Part shown: one piece after another, positions 1-9,149 of the stretch
How positions within the stretch are numbered: the first letter of the stretch is position 1
Layout: each line of letters begins with the position of its first letter
From: JBJXHC01 sp964538485
GTDB lineage: Bacteria; Bacteroidota; Ignavibacteria; UBA10030; UBA6906
Length of the DNA stretch: 49,478 bases
Direction: 5' to 3'
Assembly: GCA_964538485.1 (NCBI GenBank)
Contig: CAZIHJ010000010.1
Location: forward strand, 1-49,478
The notes under the pieces: model-generated
Database searches by the model: none
What the model saw: only the letters and a program-made list of their open reading frames with translations
What the model was told of the DNA's origin: nothing
Made by a program: the position numbers and the translations under genes

Positions 1-1413
1 AAAATCACTGTAGGCGCGTACATCATCCGGGGATCCGGGGTCGAGCGGGTCACCGAATGCCTGCACAAGCTGTATGGAGTTGAAGACGTTCAGTCTTCCG
101 CCGGTAACAGTAATTCCCGCCAGCGCCGGAATCGAATCGGTTCCTTGCAGCAACCACTCCTTGAACATCAACGCCACCTGGCCCGGATTGTTCTTGTATT
201 GTTGGATAAGGGCCTGGTTTGCCGAGGCGTACATCAATGCAATTGCCCCCGCAACTCCCGGCGTCGCCATTGAGGTTCCGGTATTGTTGCCGTACGCGTT
301 GCCCGGGAGAGTTGAAAGGACTGCGGTTCCGGGTGAACCAAGGTCAATAGTAGTGAGGCCGTATGCGGCGCCGCTGTTTTTCAGATCCGCATTTGTGGTA
401 TTGGTTACGGTGACAAGCCAATCACTTGGACAGGCAGTTGGAATATCACTCTCCACATCCACATTGATGTTCAGGTTGGCTGTCGCACCACAGCTCAGAA
501 TTCCCGCCACACCCATCGAGTCATACATCGCACTCCACAGCGGGTAATCCACGGGGTCGCCAAAATCCACGCCAAACGACGAGTTGGTGGAAACGATAAA
601 CGCCCCTGAAGCACCGTTGGTCTCATTGTACGTCGCACGCATCTCCAGAACATATCCATACGCTTCAACCACAATGGACTCTGTGCCTGAAGAGCCGGCG
701 ATCGGAAGCACTTTCGCATTCCAATTCACACCACTTACTCCAATGCCGTTGTTTCCACGAGCCGCAGCAATGCCCGACACGTGGGTACCATGAGAATTCG
801 ACGGGACGGAACCCGTGCTATTGAATGCGTTCCAACCATCATAATCGTCGACATAGCCATTGTTGTCATCATCAATACTGTTGCCGGGGATCTCGTTAAC
901 GTTCTTGAAGAACGAAAGATCCTGATGATTGAGGTCGGCCCCACCGTCAATCACTGCAACAACAATCGTATCGCCTTGTGCCGTAACCCCACCAGTTGTA
1001 ATATCCCACGCTTCGGGAGCGTCGATGTCTGCATCAGGGACGCCTCCCCCCTGGCCGGTGTTGTTGAGCGCATACTGACTACCGAACTGTGGATCGTTTG
1101 GAATGACACTCCGTTCATTCACAAAGTGATTGAGCTGGGCATTCAGTACAAATGGCGACTGACGAACGAATGCAACGGCTCCAGCAGAATTCATTGACTG
1201 CGGGTTATATTGGAACAGCCAGATGTTCATCCTACGGCTGAGAAGTTTCACCGGATGCAAACCGATTGCCGAGTGTTCGGCCGTGAACGATCCCACCTCT
1301 GTCCCTCTCACGAGCTGAATTAACAGTTCGCCCTCTTTGTGTGGCGTATCGCCCAGAACAATCGGACTGAGGAGTAATAGCAAAGAGCAAATCATTCCGG
1401 AACGAATTGTCAT
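1..1413 (-). CDS. Secreted S8 subtilisin-like serine protease, 3' end off the window
   Basis: Reading leftward from the ATG at 1413, the frame stays open for 471 codons to base 1, so the C-terminus is missing. A signal peptide (about residues 1-21, LLLLLSP core) is followed by a prodomain-like segment of about 100 residues. The peptidase S8 triad is visible: Asp156 in VAVIDGG, His208 in SHGTHVSG and Ser381 in GTSMATPGVAGA. An Asp-rich DDDNNGYVDDYDG stretch after the Asp box is typical of calcium-binding subtilases in this phylum. The missing end may carry a T9SS sorting domain, which cannot be checked here. It lies 29 bp downstream of the OPT transporter, so co-transcription is possible. Likely an exported, broad-specificity protease. 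Confidence 0.93.
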   Translation of the reverse strand, partial: MTIRSGMICSLLLLLSPIVLGDTPHKEGELLIQLVRGTEVGSFTAEHSAIGLHPVKLLSRRMNIWLFQYNPQSMNSAGAVAFVRQSPFVLNAQLNHFVNERSVIPNDPQFGSQYALNNTGQGGGVPDADIDAPEAWDITTGGVTAQGDTIVVAVIDGGADLNHQDLSFFKNVNEIPGNSIDDDNNGYVDDYDGWNAFNSTGSVPSNSHGTHVSGIAAARGNNGIGVSGVNWNAKVLPIAGSSGTESIVVEAYGYVLEMRATYNETNGASGAFIVSTNSSFGVDFGDPVDYPLWSAMYDSMGVAGILSCGATANLNINVDVESDIPTACPSDWLVTVTNTTNADLKNSGAAYGLTTIDLGSPGTAVLSTLPGNAYGNNTGTSMATPGVAGAIALMYASANQALIQQYKNNPGQVALMFKEWLLQGTDSIPALAGITVTGGRLNVFNSIQLVQAFGDPLDPGSPDDVRAYSDF

Positions 1414-1442
1414 GACGTTTCCTTGAAAAATGAATAGTGATG

Positions 1443-3344
1443 TTATGAGTTCTTTGACGTTCTGGTCTTAAGCACGAGGTATCCTATCAATGCGAGGAAT
1501 GCGATGAGCGCAACTCCTTCGCCCAGATCGATTCCGAGGCCCCCCGGCTTCGATCCCGTGGTGAATGCGTACATCGCAATCACAACGCCCATAAGGCCTT
1601 CTCCTGCAATGAGGCCTGAGCTGAGAAGCACACCTTTTTCCTTTTTCTCTGTGATCAAGCCCTGGTTTCCCTTCGCGCTCTTCTCAATGAAATAACTTAC
1701 AACTCCCCCAACGAAAATGGGTGATGTTGAGGAAAGAGGAAGGTACATCCCTACCGCAAAAGGAAGTGCCGGCACTCCGAGAAGTTGCACGACAACGGCA
1801 AAGATCGCTCCGACCGCAACAAGACTCCAGGGGAGGTCTGCGGCAAGTACCCCTTCAATCACAGTCTTCATTAGCGTTGCCTGAGGAGCTGGAAGGTCGG
1901 GAGAACCGAACTGGTATGTGGCGCCAAGAAGCCAGACTGCACCCGCAACAAAGAATGCGGGAACAATCGCACCCACCAGTTCTCCGATTTGCTGTTTTGC
2001 GGGAGTCGCCCCGATCAAGTACCCGGTCTTCAAATCCTGGGACATGTCGCCGGACATCGAAGCAGCAACGCACACCACCGTGCCGATGGTGAGCACAGTG
2101 ATCTTGCCGAAATCATCCGTCCAACCAAGTGCATAAAACACGAGGCTTGTTCCGAGCAGCGTCACGATCGTCATGCCGGATGTGGGATTGGAGGTGACAC
2201 CGACGAGACCAACAATGCGGGATGCGACAGTGACGAACATGAATCCGAAGATCGCTATACAGATCGCAGCGACAAGTCTGAACAGGATCGTCGTCTCACT
2301 TCCGACGACATGAGGAACGAAAGTGATCACTGCCATAACTGCCAGTACTCCACCGAGCATCACGGACATCGGGAGATCTGTGTCGGTTCGGAGCTTCGTC
2401 GACCTGACGCCGCCCGTCGAACGGAGTTCGCTCAAGCCGATCTTCAACGATTCGACCATGGTCGGGAGTGACCGGAAGACGGTCATAAGTCCGGCAGCAG
2501 CGACAGCGCCCGCACCGACGTAGCGAATGTAGCGACTCCAAATTTCTCCGGGGTTCATTTCACTGATAAGTTTCTTCGCCTCGGGGAACAACGGCACGTT
2601 GAGATATTCACCAAAGTATGCCATCAACGGTATCAACCCCACCCACGAAAGCAATCCACCAGCAATCATGATTGCTCCGACCTTGTAGCCGAGGATATAT
2701 CCGACGCCAAGGAGGGCCGGCACTGGCTCCATGCCGAGCTCGGCTTTTCTCAGCACTGGAAGATGCAATGAAATCCGGTCCGGCCACATATGGAAGAAAT
2801 CGACGATGGCCTTGTACGCTGCTCCGATGCCGAGTCCAACGAATACATTGCGGGCGCGAGTTCCTCCCGCATCGGCTGCAATCAGCACTTCTGCGCTTGC
2901 TGTCCCCTCCGGGTACGGAAGATTGCCATGTTCCTTCACAATCAGGAACCTTCGCAGTGGTATCATGAACATCACTCCGAGTACTCCTCCCAACATTGCG
3001 AGCGTACCTATCTGCGCGATACTCGGTTCATACCCCCATAGGAACAGAGCAGGAATAGTGAAAATGATTCCCGATGCCAATGATGAACTTGCCGATCCTG
3101 TGGTCTGGGCAATATTGTAATCGAGAATCGTACTTTTGCCGAGCACCGGCTGAAGGAGGCGGAATAGCGCGACGGAGATCACTGCGAGCGGAATCGAGGT
3201 ACTAATCGTCAATCCAACACGAAGCCCGAGGTAGGCATTTGCCGCGCCGAAGATGATGCCGAACAGAGCACCGGAAATCACGGCCTTCATTGTGAAGTCC
3301 TTGATATCGGTGTCAGCGGGAATGTACGGCTTGTGTTCTGTCAT
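1443..3344 (-). CDS. OPT-family oligopeptide transporter
   Basis: A 633-residue, very hydrophobic protein with roughly 14-16 membrane segments. The N-terminal segment (GALFGIIFGAANAYLGLRVG, about residues 26-45) is characteristic of the oligopeptide transporter (OPT/YSL) superfamily, as is the SGDMSQDLKTGYLIG motif in the middle. Family members import small peptides or metal chelates by proton symport; the substrate cannot be told from sequence. Length is normal for bacterial OPT proteins. The start ATG at 3344 lies 15 bp after the stop of the oxidoreductase gene, and the subtilase gene follows 29 bp downstream. A secreted protease next to a peptide importer would make a plausible protein-scavenging pair (inference). 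Confidence 0.93.
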   Translation of the reverse strand: MTEHKPYIPADTDIKDFTMKAVISGALFGIIFGAANAYLGLRVGLTISTSIPLAVISVALFRLLQPVLGKSTILDYNIAQTTGSASSSLASGIIFTIPALFLWGYEPSIAQIGTLAMLGGVLGVMFMIPLRRFLIVKEHGNLPYPEGTASAEVLIAADAGGTRARNVFVGLGIGAAYKAIVDFFHMWPDRISLHLPVLRKAELGMEPVPALLGVGYILGYKVGAIMIAGGLLSWVGLIPLMAYFGEYLNVPLFPEAKKLISEMNPGEIWSRYIRYVGAGAVAAAGLMTVFRSLPTMVESLKIGLSELRSTGGVRSTKLRTDTDLPMSVMLGGVLAVMAVITFVPHVVGSETTILFRLVAAICIAIFGFMFVTVASRIVGLVGVTSNPTSGMTIVTLLGTSLVFYALGWTDDFGKITVLTIGTVVCVAASMSGDMSQDLKTGYLIGATPAKQQIGELVGAIVPAFFVAGAVWLLGATYQFGSPDLPAPQATLMKTVIEGVLAADLPWSLVAVGAIFAVVVQLLGVPALPFAVGMYLPLSSTSPIFVGGVVSYFIEKSAKGNQGLITEKKEKGVLLSSGLIAGEGLMGVVIAMYAFTTGSKPGGLGIDLGEGVALIAFLALIGYLVLKTRTSKNS

Positions 3345-3359
3345 GTGTATTGTCGATTG

Positions 3360-4322
3360 TTAGATTGGCGTGGACTTGCGAAAGAGTTCTTCCAGCATCT
3401 TCATATTCTCCATACTATTTTCCGGAGACAAAAACGGTCGTTCATTGCGTTCAATGCAACGGGCGAAATACTCGATCTCCCACTTGTATGCCATATCCGG
3501 TTCGAAGTGCTCCTCGGTCCGGCTATTGTCTTTATGGAGATGAACGGAAAGGGTTTGGGTTTCGTGCTTGCCGGAAATGGCAACCGGGTTGAACACAGAA
3601 CCTTTTTCGCCGGAAAGCGTGTAGTAGTTCGCATCGGTATTGAACCCGATGGTCATTGCGGCAACCGTTGGTCCGGATTTGTAAATCGCATGGGTGAATA
3701 CGTCAATACCGGTTTTCTTATCCTTGCGCATGTAGGAGTTCACAAGTCGGGGCGTCCCGCCAATGATGAACCGGAGGAAATCCGCTCCATAAATGCCAAG
3801 GTCATACAACGCACCACCACCGGTTGCCTTCTTCAATCGAAACCCTTCAAGCCCGCGTGCCCAGGCATTGAAACTCAGATTGAAATCAATGTACCGCAGC
3901 TCGCCGATTGTTCCCTCCTGTACGATCTCCTGTGCCCTGTTGTGTACCCGAAGGAAACGGTACATGAATGCCTCCATGAACAAGACTTTGTGCTTCTTGC
4001 CGGCGGAGAGCATCTTCTTGAGTTCGGCGGAACTCAGTGCGGCAGGTTTTTCCAGCAGAATGTGTTTCCCGGCCCGGGCTGCCTTGATCACGTAATCAGC
4101 GTGCAGGTGCTGCGGCAGCGCAATGTAAACGGCGTCAATCTCCGGGTCAGCGAGCAGGTGCTCGTAGCCTTCAACGGCTTTGGGTATACTGAACTCACGG
4201 GCAAACGCATCGGCCTTTGATTGCTCACGGCTCGCAACGCCGAGAATCTTCACATTATCAAGCGGGTGTCTGAACAATGCGCGCGCAATGCGCGCAGTAC
4301 CGAGAATACCGAAACGAATCAT
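3360..4322 (-). CDS. Gfo/Idh/MocA-family NAD(P)-dependent oxidoreductase
   Basis: A 320-residue protein with an N-terminal Rossmann fold (FGILGTARIA at residues 4-13) and the family EKP motif at 91-93, where the lysine is catalytic. MEAFMYRF follows, as in sugar and dihydrodiol dehydrogenases of the xylose dehydrogenase/1,5-anhydrofructose reductase type. The C-terminal half is the alpha/beta substrate domain. It probably oxidises or reduces a sugar or polyol; the substrate is not predictable. The ATG at 4322 has no clear Shine-Dalgarno. It lies between a small membrane protein and the OPT gene on the same strand, without obvious functional linkage. Confidence 0.9.
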   Translation of the reverse strand: MIRFGILGTARIARALFRHPLDNVKILGVASREQSKADAFAREFSIPKAVEGYEHLLADPEIDAVYIALPQHLHADYVIKAARAGKHILLEKPAALSSAELKKMLSAGKKHKVLFMEAFMYRFLRVHNRAQEIVQEGTIGELRYIDFNLSFNAWARGLEGFRLKKATGGGALYDLGIYGADFLRFIIGGTPRLVNSYMRKDKKTGIDVFTHAIYKSGPTVAAMTIGFNTDANYYTLSGEKGSVFNPVAISGKHETQTLSVHLHKDNSRTEEHFEPDMAYKWEIEYFARCIERNERPFLSPENSMENMKMLEELFRKSTPI

Positions 4323-4358
4323 GCGGATGATTGCTTTCGATAATATGGATGTTGAAGA

Positions 4359-4571
4359 TTACTCTTCGGGCGTGGACTGAGATGAGGAGCGCTCCTGGCG
4401 TGCAACCATGATGCGCAATACCACCCGGCCAAGGAATATTGCCGCCGATATCAAAAACAACGGGACGTACATTGATCGGGGGACCACTTCCAACCAGACA
4501 AGGGAAAGCAGCACCGCCATCAAGGCGATGCCGACAATACCATACATGGTGACGATTTTCCGGGTGATCAA
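4359..4571 (-). CDS. Small two-helix membrane protein
   Basis: A 70-residue protein with two hydrophobic helices (about residues 11-30 and 34-54) and a polar Ser/Glu-rich tail. The longest frame starts with TTG at 4571. An ATG at 4547 (MYGIVG) is an equally good start and would remove eight residues; a GGAAAA lies upstream of it. No family recognised. The coding strand and spacing match its neighbours, and the frame is clearly membrane-like rather than random. Confidence 0.6.
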   Translation of the reverse strand: MITRKIVTMYGIVGIALMAVLLSLVWLEVVPRSMYVPLFLISAAIFLGRVVLRIMVARQERSSSQSTPEE

Positions 4572-4650
4572 GACGGGACGGCAATTATTGATGCGTTCAA
4601 TATAGAGAACGGGGAAGTGAAGCGCAATTGAAACAAGAGGAAATGGAGAA

Positions 4651-4932
4651 CTATCGGGCGGGTTGCCGCTCCCACCACGCCATGATGTCTTCGGCGATGT
4701 CCTTCACCTCAGAATGCGGGCCTTGCTTGCCAATGTGACTGAAAAACTCGTTATGTATGACAAGCACAAGTTCGGTTTCATCAGCGCCATTGGTCAATGC
4801 ATCCATCACTTCCCGAACAAGGCAATTGAAATCCGCCTCATCGCCGGCTGGAAACTGCCCCCATTTCCGCAGCAGTTCTCTTAACTCGGCTTCGCTTTTC
4901 TCGTTGTTCATCGTTGGCTGCTGATTGATCAT
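4651..4932 (-). CDS. Small acidic hypothetical protein
   Basis: 93 residues, soluble and mostly helical, rich in Glu/Asp with a Trp-containing end (MAWWERQ). No family recognised. An internal ATG seven codons in (MNNEKSEAELRELL) is an alternative start. It is separated from mnmA by 33 bp containing one copy of a dispersed TGGAGTAATGGAGTGATGG-type repeat. The amphipathic pattern and Leu spacing suggest a folded helical domain, possibly protein-binding; this is inference only. Confidence 0.6.
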   Translation of the reverse strand: MINQQPTMNNEKSEAELRELLRKWGQFPAGDEADFNCLVREVMDALTNGADETELVLVIHNEFFSHIGKQGPHSEVKDIAEDIMAWWERQPAR

Positions 4933-4936
4933 CGTA

Positions 4937-4955
4937 CCATCACTCCATTACTCCA
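4937..4955 (-). repeat. Copy of dispersed TGGAGTRATGGAGTGATGG repeat
   Basis: Minus-strand reading is TGGAGTAATGGAGTGATGG, between mnmA and the 93-aa gene. Related sequence occurs at 18861-18892 and 46451-46505. Confidence 0.5.
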
Positions 4956-4965
4956 GCCGCTTGAA

Positions 4966-6069
4966 TCAGGCAATGACTTCGTCAATCACTCCACCACCCA
5001 AAACATCATTACCATCATAGAACACAGCCGACTGTCCCGGCGTAATTGCGCGGCGTTTTTCATCAAATACGACCTTCACACGCCCATCGGCCAATTGCTG
5101 CACTGTGGCCATACCTCCCGGGTCTTTGTAGCGGATTCGGACACTTGCTCGCAACGGCTCCCTGCACTCTGCGTGTTTCTGCATGTTCACGTTGCGGGCA
5201 ATCAGACCCGACTTGTACAACTTGTCTTCCGTCCCCACCTCAATCCGATTGGCGTCACGGTCAATACTGGTAACGTACAACGGCTCCGGTCGGGCGATAC
5301 CAATGCCCCGGCGCTGGCCAATTGTATAGAACGGAAAACCCCGATGCTCCCCCACGACTTCGCCATCAAGCACAACCTCTCCACCGCTCACACTCGACTC
5401 GAGTTCGGGGCGTTGCTCTTTCAAGAAGCGTTCATAATTATTGTCGGGAATAAAACAGATCTCATAGCTTTCGCCCTTCTTCGCGACATCAAGACCGTAT
5501 TTTTCACCAAGAGCCCGGGCTTCCGGCTTCGTCAACTCTGCAAGAGGAAACAGGGTCTTGCTCAACGACTCCTGCGTCAAGCCCCAGAGCGCATATGACT
5601 GGTCTTTTGTTTCATCTCTGCCACGGGTGACGTAGTACCGCCCCGTCGACTCGTCCTTCTTGACGTGCGCGTAGTGTCCGGTTGCAATATAGTCTGCTCC
5701 AAGAGAATCCGCTTTGCGGATCAGCTCTTCCCACTTGATCTTCCGGTTGCAGATCACGCACGGGTTCGGGGTGTGGCCGTTCAGGTATTCATCGACAAAG
5801 TTCTCAATGACCTCAGCCCCGAACCTCTCGCTGAAGTCCAGCACATAATGCGGAAAGCCGAGTTTGGCCGCAACCGCACGCGCATCATTGATACCATCGA
5901 GAGAACAGCAACTGCTCTCGTTACCCGCATTCCCGCCAACGTCTTCGTACTTATAGGTCTTGATCGTAATGCCGATCAGGTCGTGGCCCTGCTCCGCAAG
6001 AATTCCCGCCGCTACCGAGGAATCCACGCCTCCGGACATGGCAACAACAATCCTCCGATTAGCGCTCAA
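4966..6069 (-). CDS. mnmA: tRNA-specific 2-thiouridylase MnmA
   Basis: 367 residues. MnmA thiolates U34 of Lys, Glu and Gln tRNAs, using ATP and persulfide sulfur. The PP-loop SGGVDSS is at residues 12-18. The two catalytic cysteines are Cys104 (NPCVICN) and Cys205 (SYEICFI), matching Cys102 and Cys199 of the E. coli enzyme. The GHYAH and TKDQSYAL motifs are also present. A short Cys-Cys-containing insertion (SSCCSLDG, residues 52-59) follows the first domain and is often seen in Bacteroidota homologues. The start is TTG at 6069 with GGGTGA a few bases upstream. It follows the T9SS cargo gene by 29 bp. Confidence 0.97.
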   Translation of the reverse strand: MSANRRIVVAMSGGVDSSVAAGILAEQGHDLIGITIKTYKYEDVGGNAGNESSCCSLDGINDARAVAAKLGFPHYVLDFSERFGAEVIENFVDEYLNGHTPNPCVICNRKIKWEELIRKADSLGADYIATGHYAHVKKDESTGRYYVTRGRDETKDQSYALWGLTQESLSKTLFPLAELTKPEARALGEKYGLDVAKKGESYEICFIPDNNYERFLKEQRPELESSVSGGEVVLDGEVVGEHRGFPFYTIGQRRGIGIARPEPLYVTSIDRDANRIEVGTEDKLYKSGLIARNVNMQKHAECREPLRASVRIRYKDPGGMATVQQLADGRVKVVFDEKRRAITPGQSAVFYDGNDVLGGGVIDEVIA

Positions 6070-6098
6070 CTTTTCACCCGCCCTGTTTTCAATGACAG

Positions 6099-6947
6099 CT
6101 ACTTGAGAAACACCATTTGCTTCACATGACTGCGTCCGTTGACATTCAGACGGTAGATGTATGCACCGCTTGGCAGCCCGGTTGCATCAAATGTGACAGA
6201 CTTTGTTCCGGCATCCTGAAACTCATTCACAAGCGTGGAGACTTCCTGTCCCACAAGATTGTATATCTTCAATACGACTTCCCCCGATGAAGGCAATTCG
6301 TATGTAATTGTTGTTGAGGGATTGAATGGATTCGGGTAGTTCTGATTCAGCCGATAGGTCAACGGCAACGCACCCGCTTCTTCTGCGGAGGAAATTCCGG
6401 AGAAGGAAAGGTCGTCAAGTCTTGCAATCGACCCGATGTGACTGGGGTTGCCGAGCGTATCCCCGGTTACGACAAAGGAGATATAACATGAATCCGGAAC
6501 CTGCGCATCAGCATAGAAAATGTCGATGCTCACCATTTCCCAGGAACTGGCAGGATCGAATGTTTCTCCACCACCTGCACCAATCGCTGCTTGATTCTTA
6601 AGCATGATTACCGAGACGGCGGCCCCATCTCCGCCGATGGGAAGGAACTGGACCCAAAAATTGAGTACCGCATGACGTTGAGAAACCGGAAATAGCGATG
6701 ACAAGAACGGCGTGTACGGATTTCCGGCAAACGAGACAACCTCACATTGTGCGGAGGATAATCCCGAATGATTTGTTGAAGATTGTGTAATAGGAACGGC
6801 AAACCCGGTAATGTTGTTTGGCGACCATCCATTTGGAGCTCCGGCGGTCCATTGCTCAAAACCAGGGTTGGGTATCTGGCTGCTGGCCGTGCTGATCACT
6901 GCAAGAACCAGGCAAGCCGCGAGAACAAGATGTACAAATATTTTCAT
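6099..6947 (-). CDS. Secreted protein with type IX secretion sorting domain
   Basis: The longest frame begins at 7025, but the true start is ATG 6947 (MKIFVHLVLAAC), which opens a signal peptide and has a strong GGAGG eight bases upstream. The mature part begins IPNPGFEQW, a beta-sandwich-like module of about 180 residues common in secreted proteins of this group. The last roughly 85 residues form a Por-type C-terminal sorting domain: NYPNPFNPSTT, then SGEVVLKIYNLVGQEV and the final SGAYIYRL block ending MVFLK. The T9SS recognises this domain, exports the protein and cleaves the domain at the surface. The cargo function is unknown; a carbohydrate- or ligand-binding sandwich is possible. Confidence 0.92.
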   Translation of the reverse strand: MKIFVHLVLAACLVLAVISTASSQIPNPGFEQWTAGAPNGWSPNNITGFAVPITQSSTNHSGLSSAQCEVVSFAGNPYTPFLSSLFPVSQRHAVLNFWVQFLPIGGDGAAVSVIMLKNQAAIGAGGGETFDPASSWEMVSIDIFYADAQVPDSCYISFVVTGDTLGNPSHIGSIARLDDLSFSGISSAEEAGALPLTYRLNQNYPNPFNPSTTITYELPSSGEVVLKIYNLVGQEVSTLVNEFQDAGTKSVTFDATGLPSGAYIYRLNVNGRSHVKQMVFLK

Positions 6948-7029
6948 AATAGACCTCCGTAATATGGGAGAGCAAAAGCATGGAACACCCCATGTAAAGG
7001 TAGGAAAAACCGGGGAGCGAAACAACGAA

Positions 7030-8205
7030 CTACAGGTAGCTCAGCCACCACTCCTTCCTTCGATTCTTCACACCAGCGAACCAGCGACACAGCATGTACA
7101 TGATGGTAATAACCACGATCCACACCGCGTAGGCAAGGACCAGATTCGGCTCATAACCGGCAGGGTAATTTGCAGGGGCTCCAAACCACCACCCGACTTC
7201 CCCAAAGCGTGGATACCACCAGATAATGGCAAGAATGTGAATAATGCCAACATGTAACATGTAAAAAAAGAATGGAACACGGCCAAACGTGACAAAGAAG
7301 TTGACAATCCTGCCTTTGAACCGTTCCAGTGATGGCAGGAGCAACAGAACCGGGCCGATCGTCATGCAAATGAATAACAAGGAGGGTGGGTACTTGCTGA
7401 CATTAAGAAATGAAAGGAATGTAAACAACTCTCCACGTTCCTGTTCATGCCACGGGTTTGGATCGCCATAGAAATTTGTCAACCTGAGAAGGATAAACAG
7501 GGACACAGCCACTGCTCCGATGGTAAGCAATGCACGCTTCCTATTTTCCGCATCCTGTGTATAGTACGTCCCAATTGCATATCCGGCAGCCATCACGCCT
7601 ATCCAAGGGATCAACGGATAGACAACAAATATCCCGAACGTCTCACTCGTGGGCAGAAAGTATTGTTGGTGCAGAAAGCCCCATAGCGGCGCAACGCTCC
7701 CCAACTCATCCGTCTTGATGCCGTCAAGCAGGTTATGGCCAAGTATCATTACAGCGGCTACTGATACAATTGCCAAACGTGGGAGCCAGATCAGCCCCGC
7801 CAGAATCACCATTGACCATCCGATCGCCCAGATCACCTGCACAAACATGAATCCCTGATAGTACATGAGACCCCAGCTCGGATTCACCCAGAGCAGTTCA
7901 AGCACAATCAACCAGATACCGCGGGTAAGCAGAAATCTCGCCGTTTCTCCTTTCGTTCTTCCGCGTGCCTGATACAAAAAAACACCAACACCGGCGAGAA
8001 ACACAAAAGTTGGTGCACAGTAGTGTGTGATCCATCGGGTAAAAAAATATGCCGCAGTTGTTTGTGTCGGATCCTCCGGCGGGAACGGCGTTATCGAGAA
8101 CATGTCACGGACATGGTCAAGCGCCATAATCACCATTACTGCACCGCGGACCAGATCGATGGAATCGATTCTATGCGCACGCAGTACGGAGGGTTCTGTT
8201 GTCAT
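7030..8205 (-). CDS. DUF1624 (heparan-alpha-glucosaminide N-acetyltransferase-like) membrane protein
   Basis: The start is ATG 8205 (MTTEPSVLRAHRID), supported by AAGGGA eight bases upstream; the frame runs open to 8283 but would then overlap the DUF983 gene. The 391-residue product has about ten membrane segments. The N-terminal RIDSIDLVRGAVMVIMALDHVRD is the hallmark of the DUF1624/HGSNAT catalytic family, where the His in the first segment is thought to be the acyl-transfer residue. Relatives transacetylate sugars across a membrane; the bacterial substrate is unknown. It lies 28 bp after the DUF983 gene. Confidence 0.88.
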   Translation of the reverse strand: MTTEPSVLRAHRIDSIDLVRGAVMVIMALDHVRDMFSITPFPPEDPTQTTAAYFFTRWITHYCAPTFVFLAGVGVFLYQARGRTKGETARFLLTRGIWLIVLELLWVNPSWGLMYYQGFMFVQVIWAIGWSMVILAGLIWLPRLAIVSVAAVMILGHNLLDGIKTDELGSVAPLWGFLHQQYFLPTSETFGIFVVYPLIPWIGVMAAGYAIGTYYTQDAENRKRALLTIGAVAVSLFILLRLTNFYGDPNPWHEQERGELFTFLSFLNVSKYPPSLLFICMTIGPVLLLLPSLERFKGRIVNFFVTFGRVPFFFYMLHVGIIHILAIIWWYPRFGEVGWWFGAPANYPAGYEPNLVLAYAVWIVVITIMYMLCRWFAGVKNRRKEWWLSYL

Positions 8206-8233
8206 AACAATGTCCCTTCGGTGGTAATAACTA

Positions 8234-8590
8234 CTACTGAGTATCAAGATGTCTTCGGGTAAGGTAGTCCAACCCGACCGCAATACCCATGCGGTGCGGG
8301 ATCGTAATGACGAGGGGAACCATTGTCACCAGAAAGAGAGTCACTCCCGTCTGCCAATCCGTTGGCCGAACAATCACAAAGAGCGCAAGAAACAAGAAAC
8401 CGATAAAGATACGGTCGCCAATCACCCAGAACGCCCATAGATCCCCCGGTGAATTGACAAAGTCTAAACGACACTCGCTACACGATTCATACATCTTGAA
8501 CCATGTACGGTACAATGGTCCGTTGCCACAGCGCGGGCATTGTCGCTTCAATCCTCTGAGGAGTACGTCGGTGGTGGTCGGAGGTTTCAA
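8234..8590 (-). CDS. DUF983 zinc-ribbon membrane protein
   Basis: 118 residues. An N-terminal zinc ribbon (Cys18, Cys21, Cys37, Cys40; CPRCGNGPLY then CSEC) is followed by two hydrophobic helices. This is the usual architecture of DUF983, whose function is unknown. The frame starts with TTG at 8590 and has no obvious ribosome site. No downstream start keeps the first Cys pair, so this start or one close to it is required. Confidence 0.85.
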   Translation of the reverse strand: MKPPTTTDVLLRGLKRQCPRCGNGPLYRTWFKMYESCSECRLDFVNSPGDLWAFWVIGDRIFIGFLFLALFVIVRPTDWQTGVTLFLVTMVPLVITIPHRMGIAVGLDYLTRRHLDTQ

Positions 8591-8602
8591 CTGCTGATGT
8601 GA

Positions 8603-8971
8603 TTATGCAGCCCCGGAGGGGCGAAACAGATGTATCGTTTCATCCTTCATCAATGCCCAAATAGCATATCCACCCAGTGCTGTGCCAAATGGAATGCTCA
8701 AGAGATTTATGAAACTCAACACCAGGACCATGATTCTCGCCCATTCCTTTCTCTGCAAAAGGAAAATACCGCCAATGATGCCTGGGATTGACATCACAAC
8801 AAGGATACCGCCAACAATTGCTCCGATCCCGGAAGTAACCGCGAACGCGGTCTCATCGCCCGAAACAATTCCACTTCCGGCAAGGACGACAAACACAATG
8901 AATCCTGCCAACAGACCAAGAATACCGAAGACAATATAGAGAATACCTATGATGGTAACGTGTTTATCCAT
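8603..8971 (-). CDS. Small four-helix membrane protein
   Basis: ATG 8971 (MDKHVTIIGILY) is preferred over the TTG two codons upstream because AGGAG lies seven bases before it. The roughly 122-residue product has four hydrophobic stretches with many Gly/Ile/Val residues, one interrupted by a short charged loop (QRKEWAR). It resembles generic DUF4064-like bacterial membrane proteins, but no family is certain. It is followed 12 bp later by DUF983, so the two may be co-expressed. Confidence 0.75.
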   Translation of the reverse strand: MDKHVTIIGILYIVFGILGLLAGFIVFVVLAGSGIVSGDETAFAVTSGIGAIVGGILVVMSIPGIIGGIFLLQRKEWARIMVLVLSFINLLSIPFGTALGGYAIWALMKDETIHLFRPSGAA

Positions 8972-8977
8972 GATCAA

Positions 8978-9149
8978 CTCCTAGAGGCGGTTTATGGTGA
9001 TGGTGAAGAAAGAACTCCTTTAGATCAATCTTGACTGTCCGGCGAGATCTTTGCCCAATTTCCTTTCACGAGTTCTTTTTGTCGCAGATGGAACACGCCT
9101 CGCACGAAAACCAGCGGGGACCTCGCTATGAGTAGTGCAATTCGCTCCT
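8978..9149. other. 172-bp non-coding spacer
   Basis: No convincing ORF, strong promoter or terminator was seen between the HHH-barrel gene and the small membrane protein, apart from the AGGAG ribosome site next to 8971. An open frame at 9020-9202 is antisense-like, Arg-rich and not believable. Confidence 0.5.

Noticed and set aside
74..547. Plus-strand 157-codon ORF in the subtilase gene
   Set aside because: Shadow of the minus-strand subtilase; no own start site or motif.
1030..1060. Possible frameshift in the subtilase gene at a G-run
   Set aside because: Six G residues on the minus strand keep the frame; translation from 1413 to 1 is continuous.
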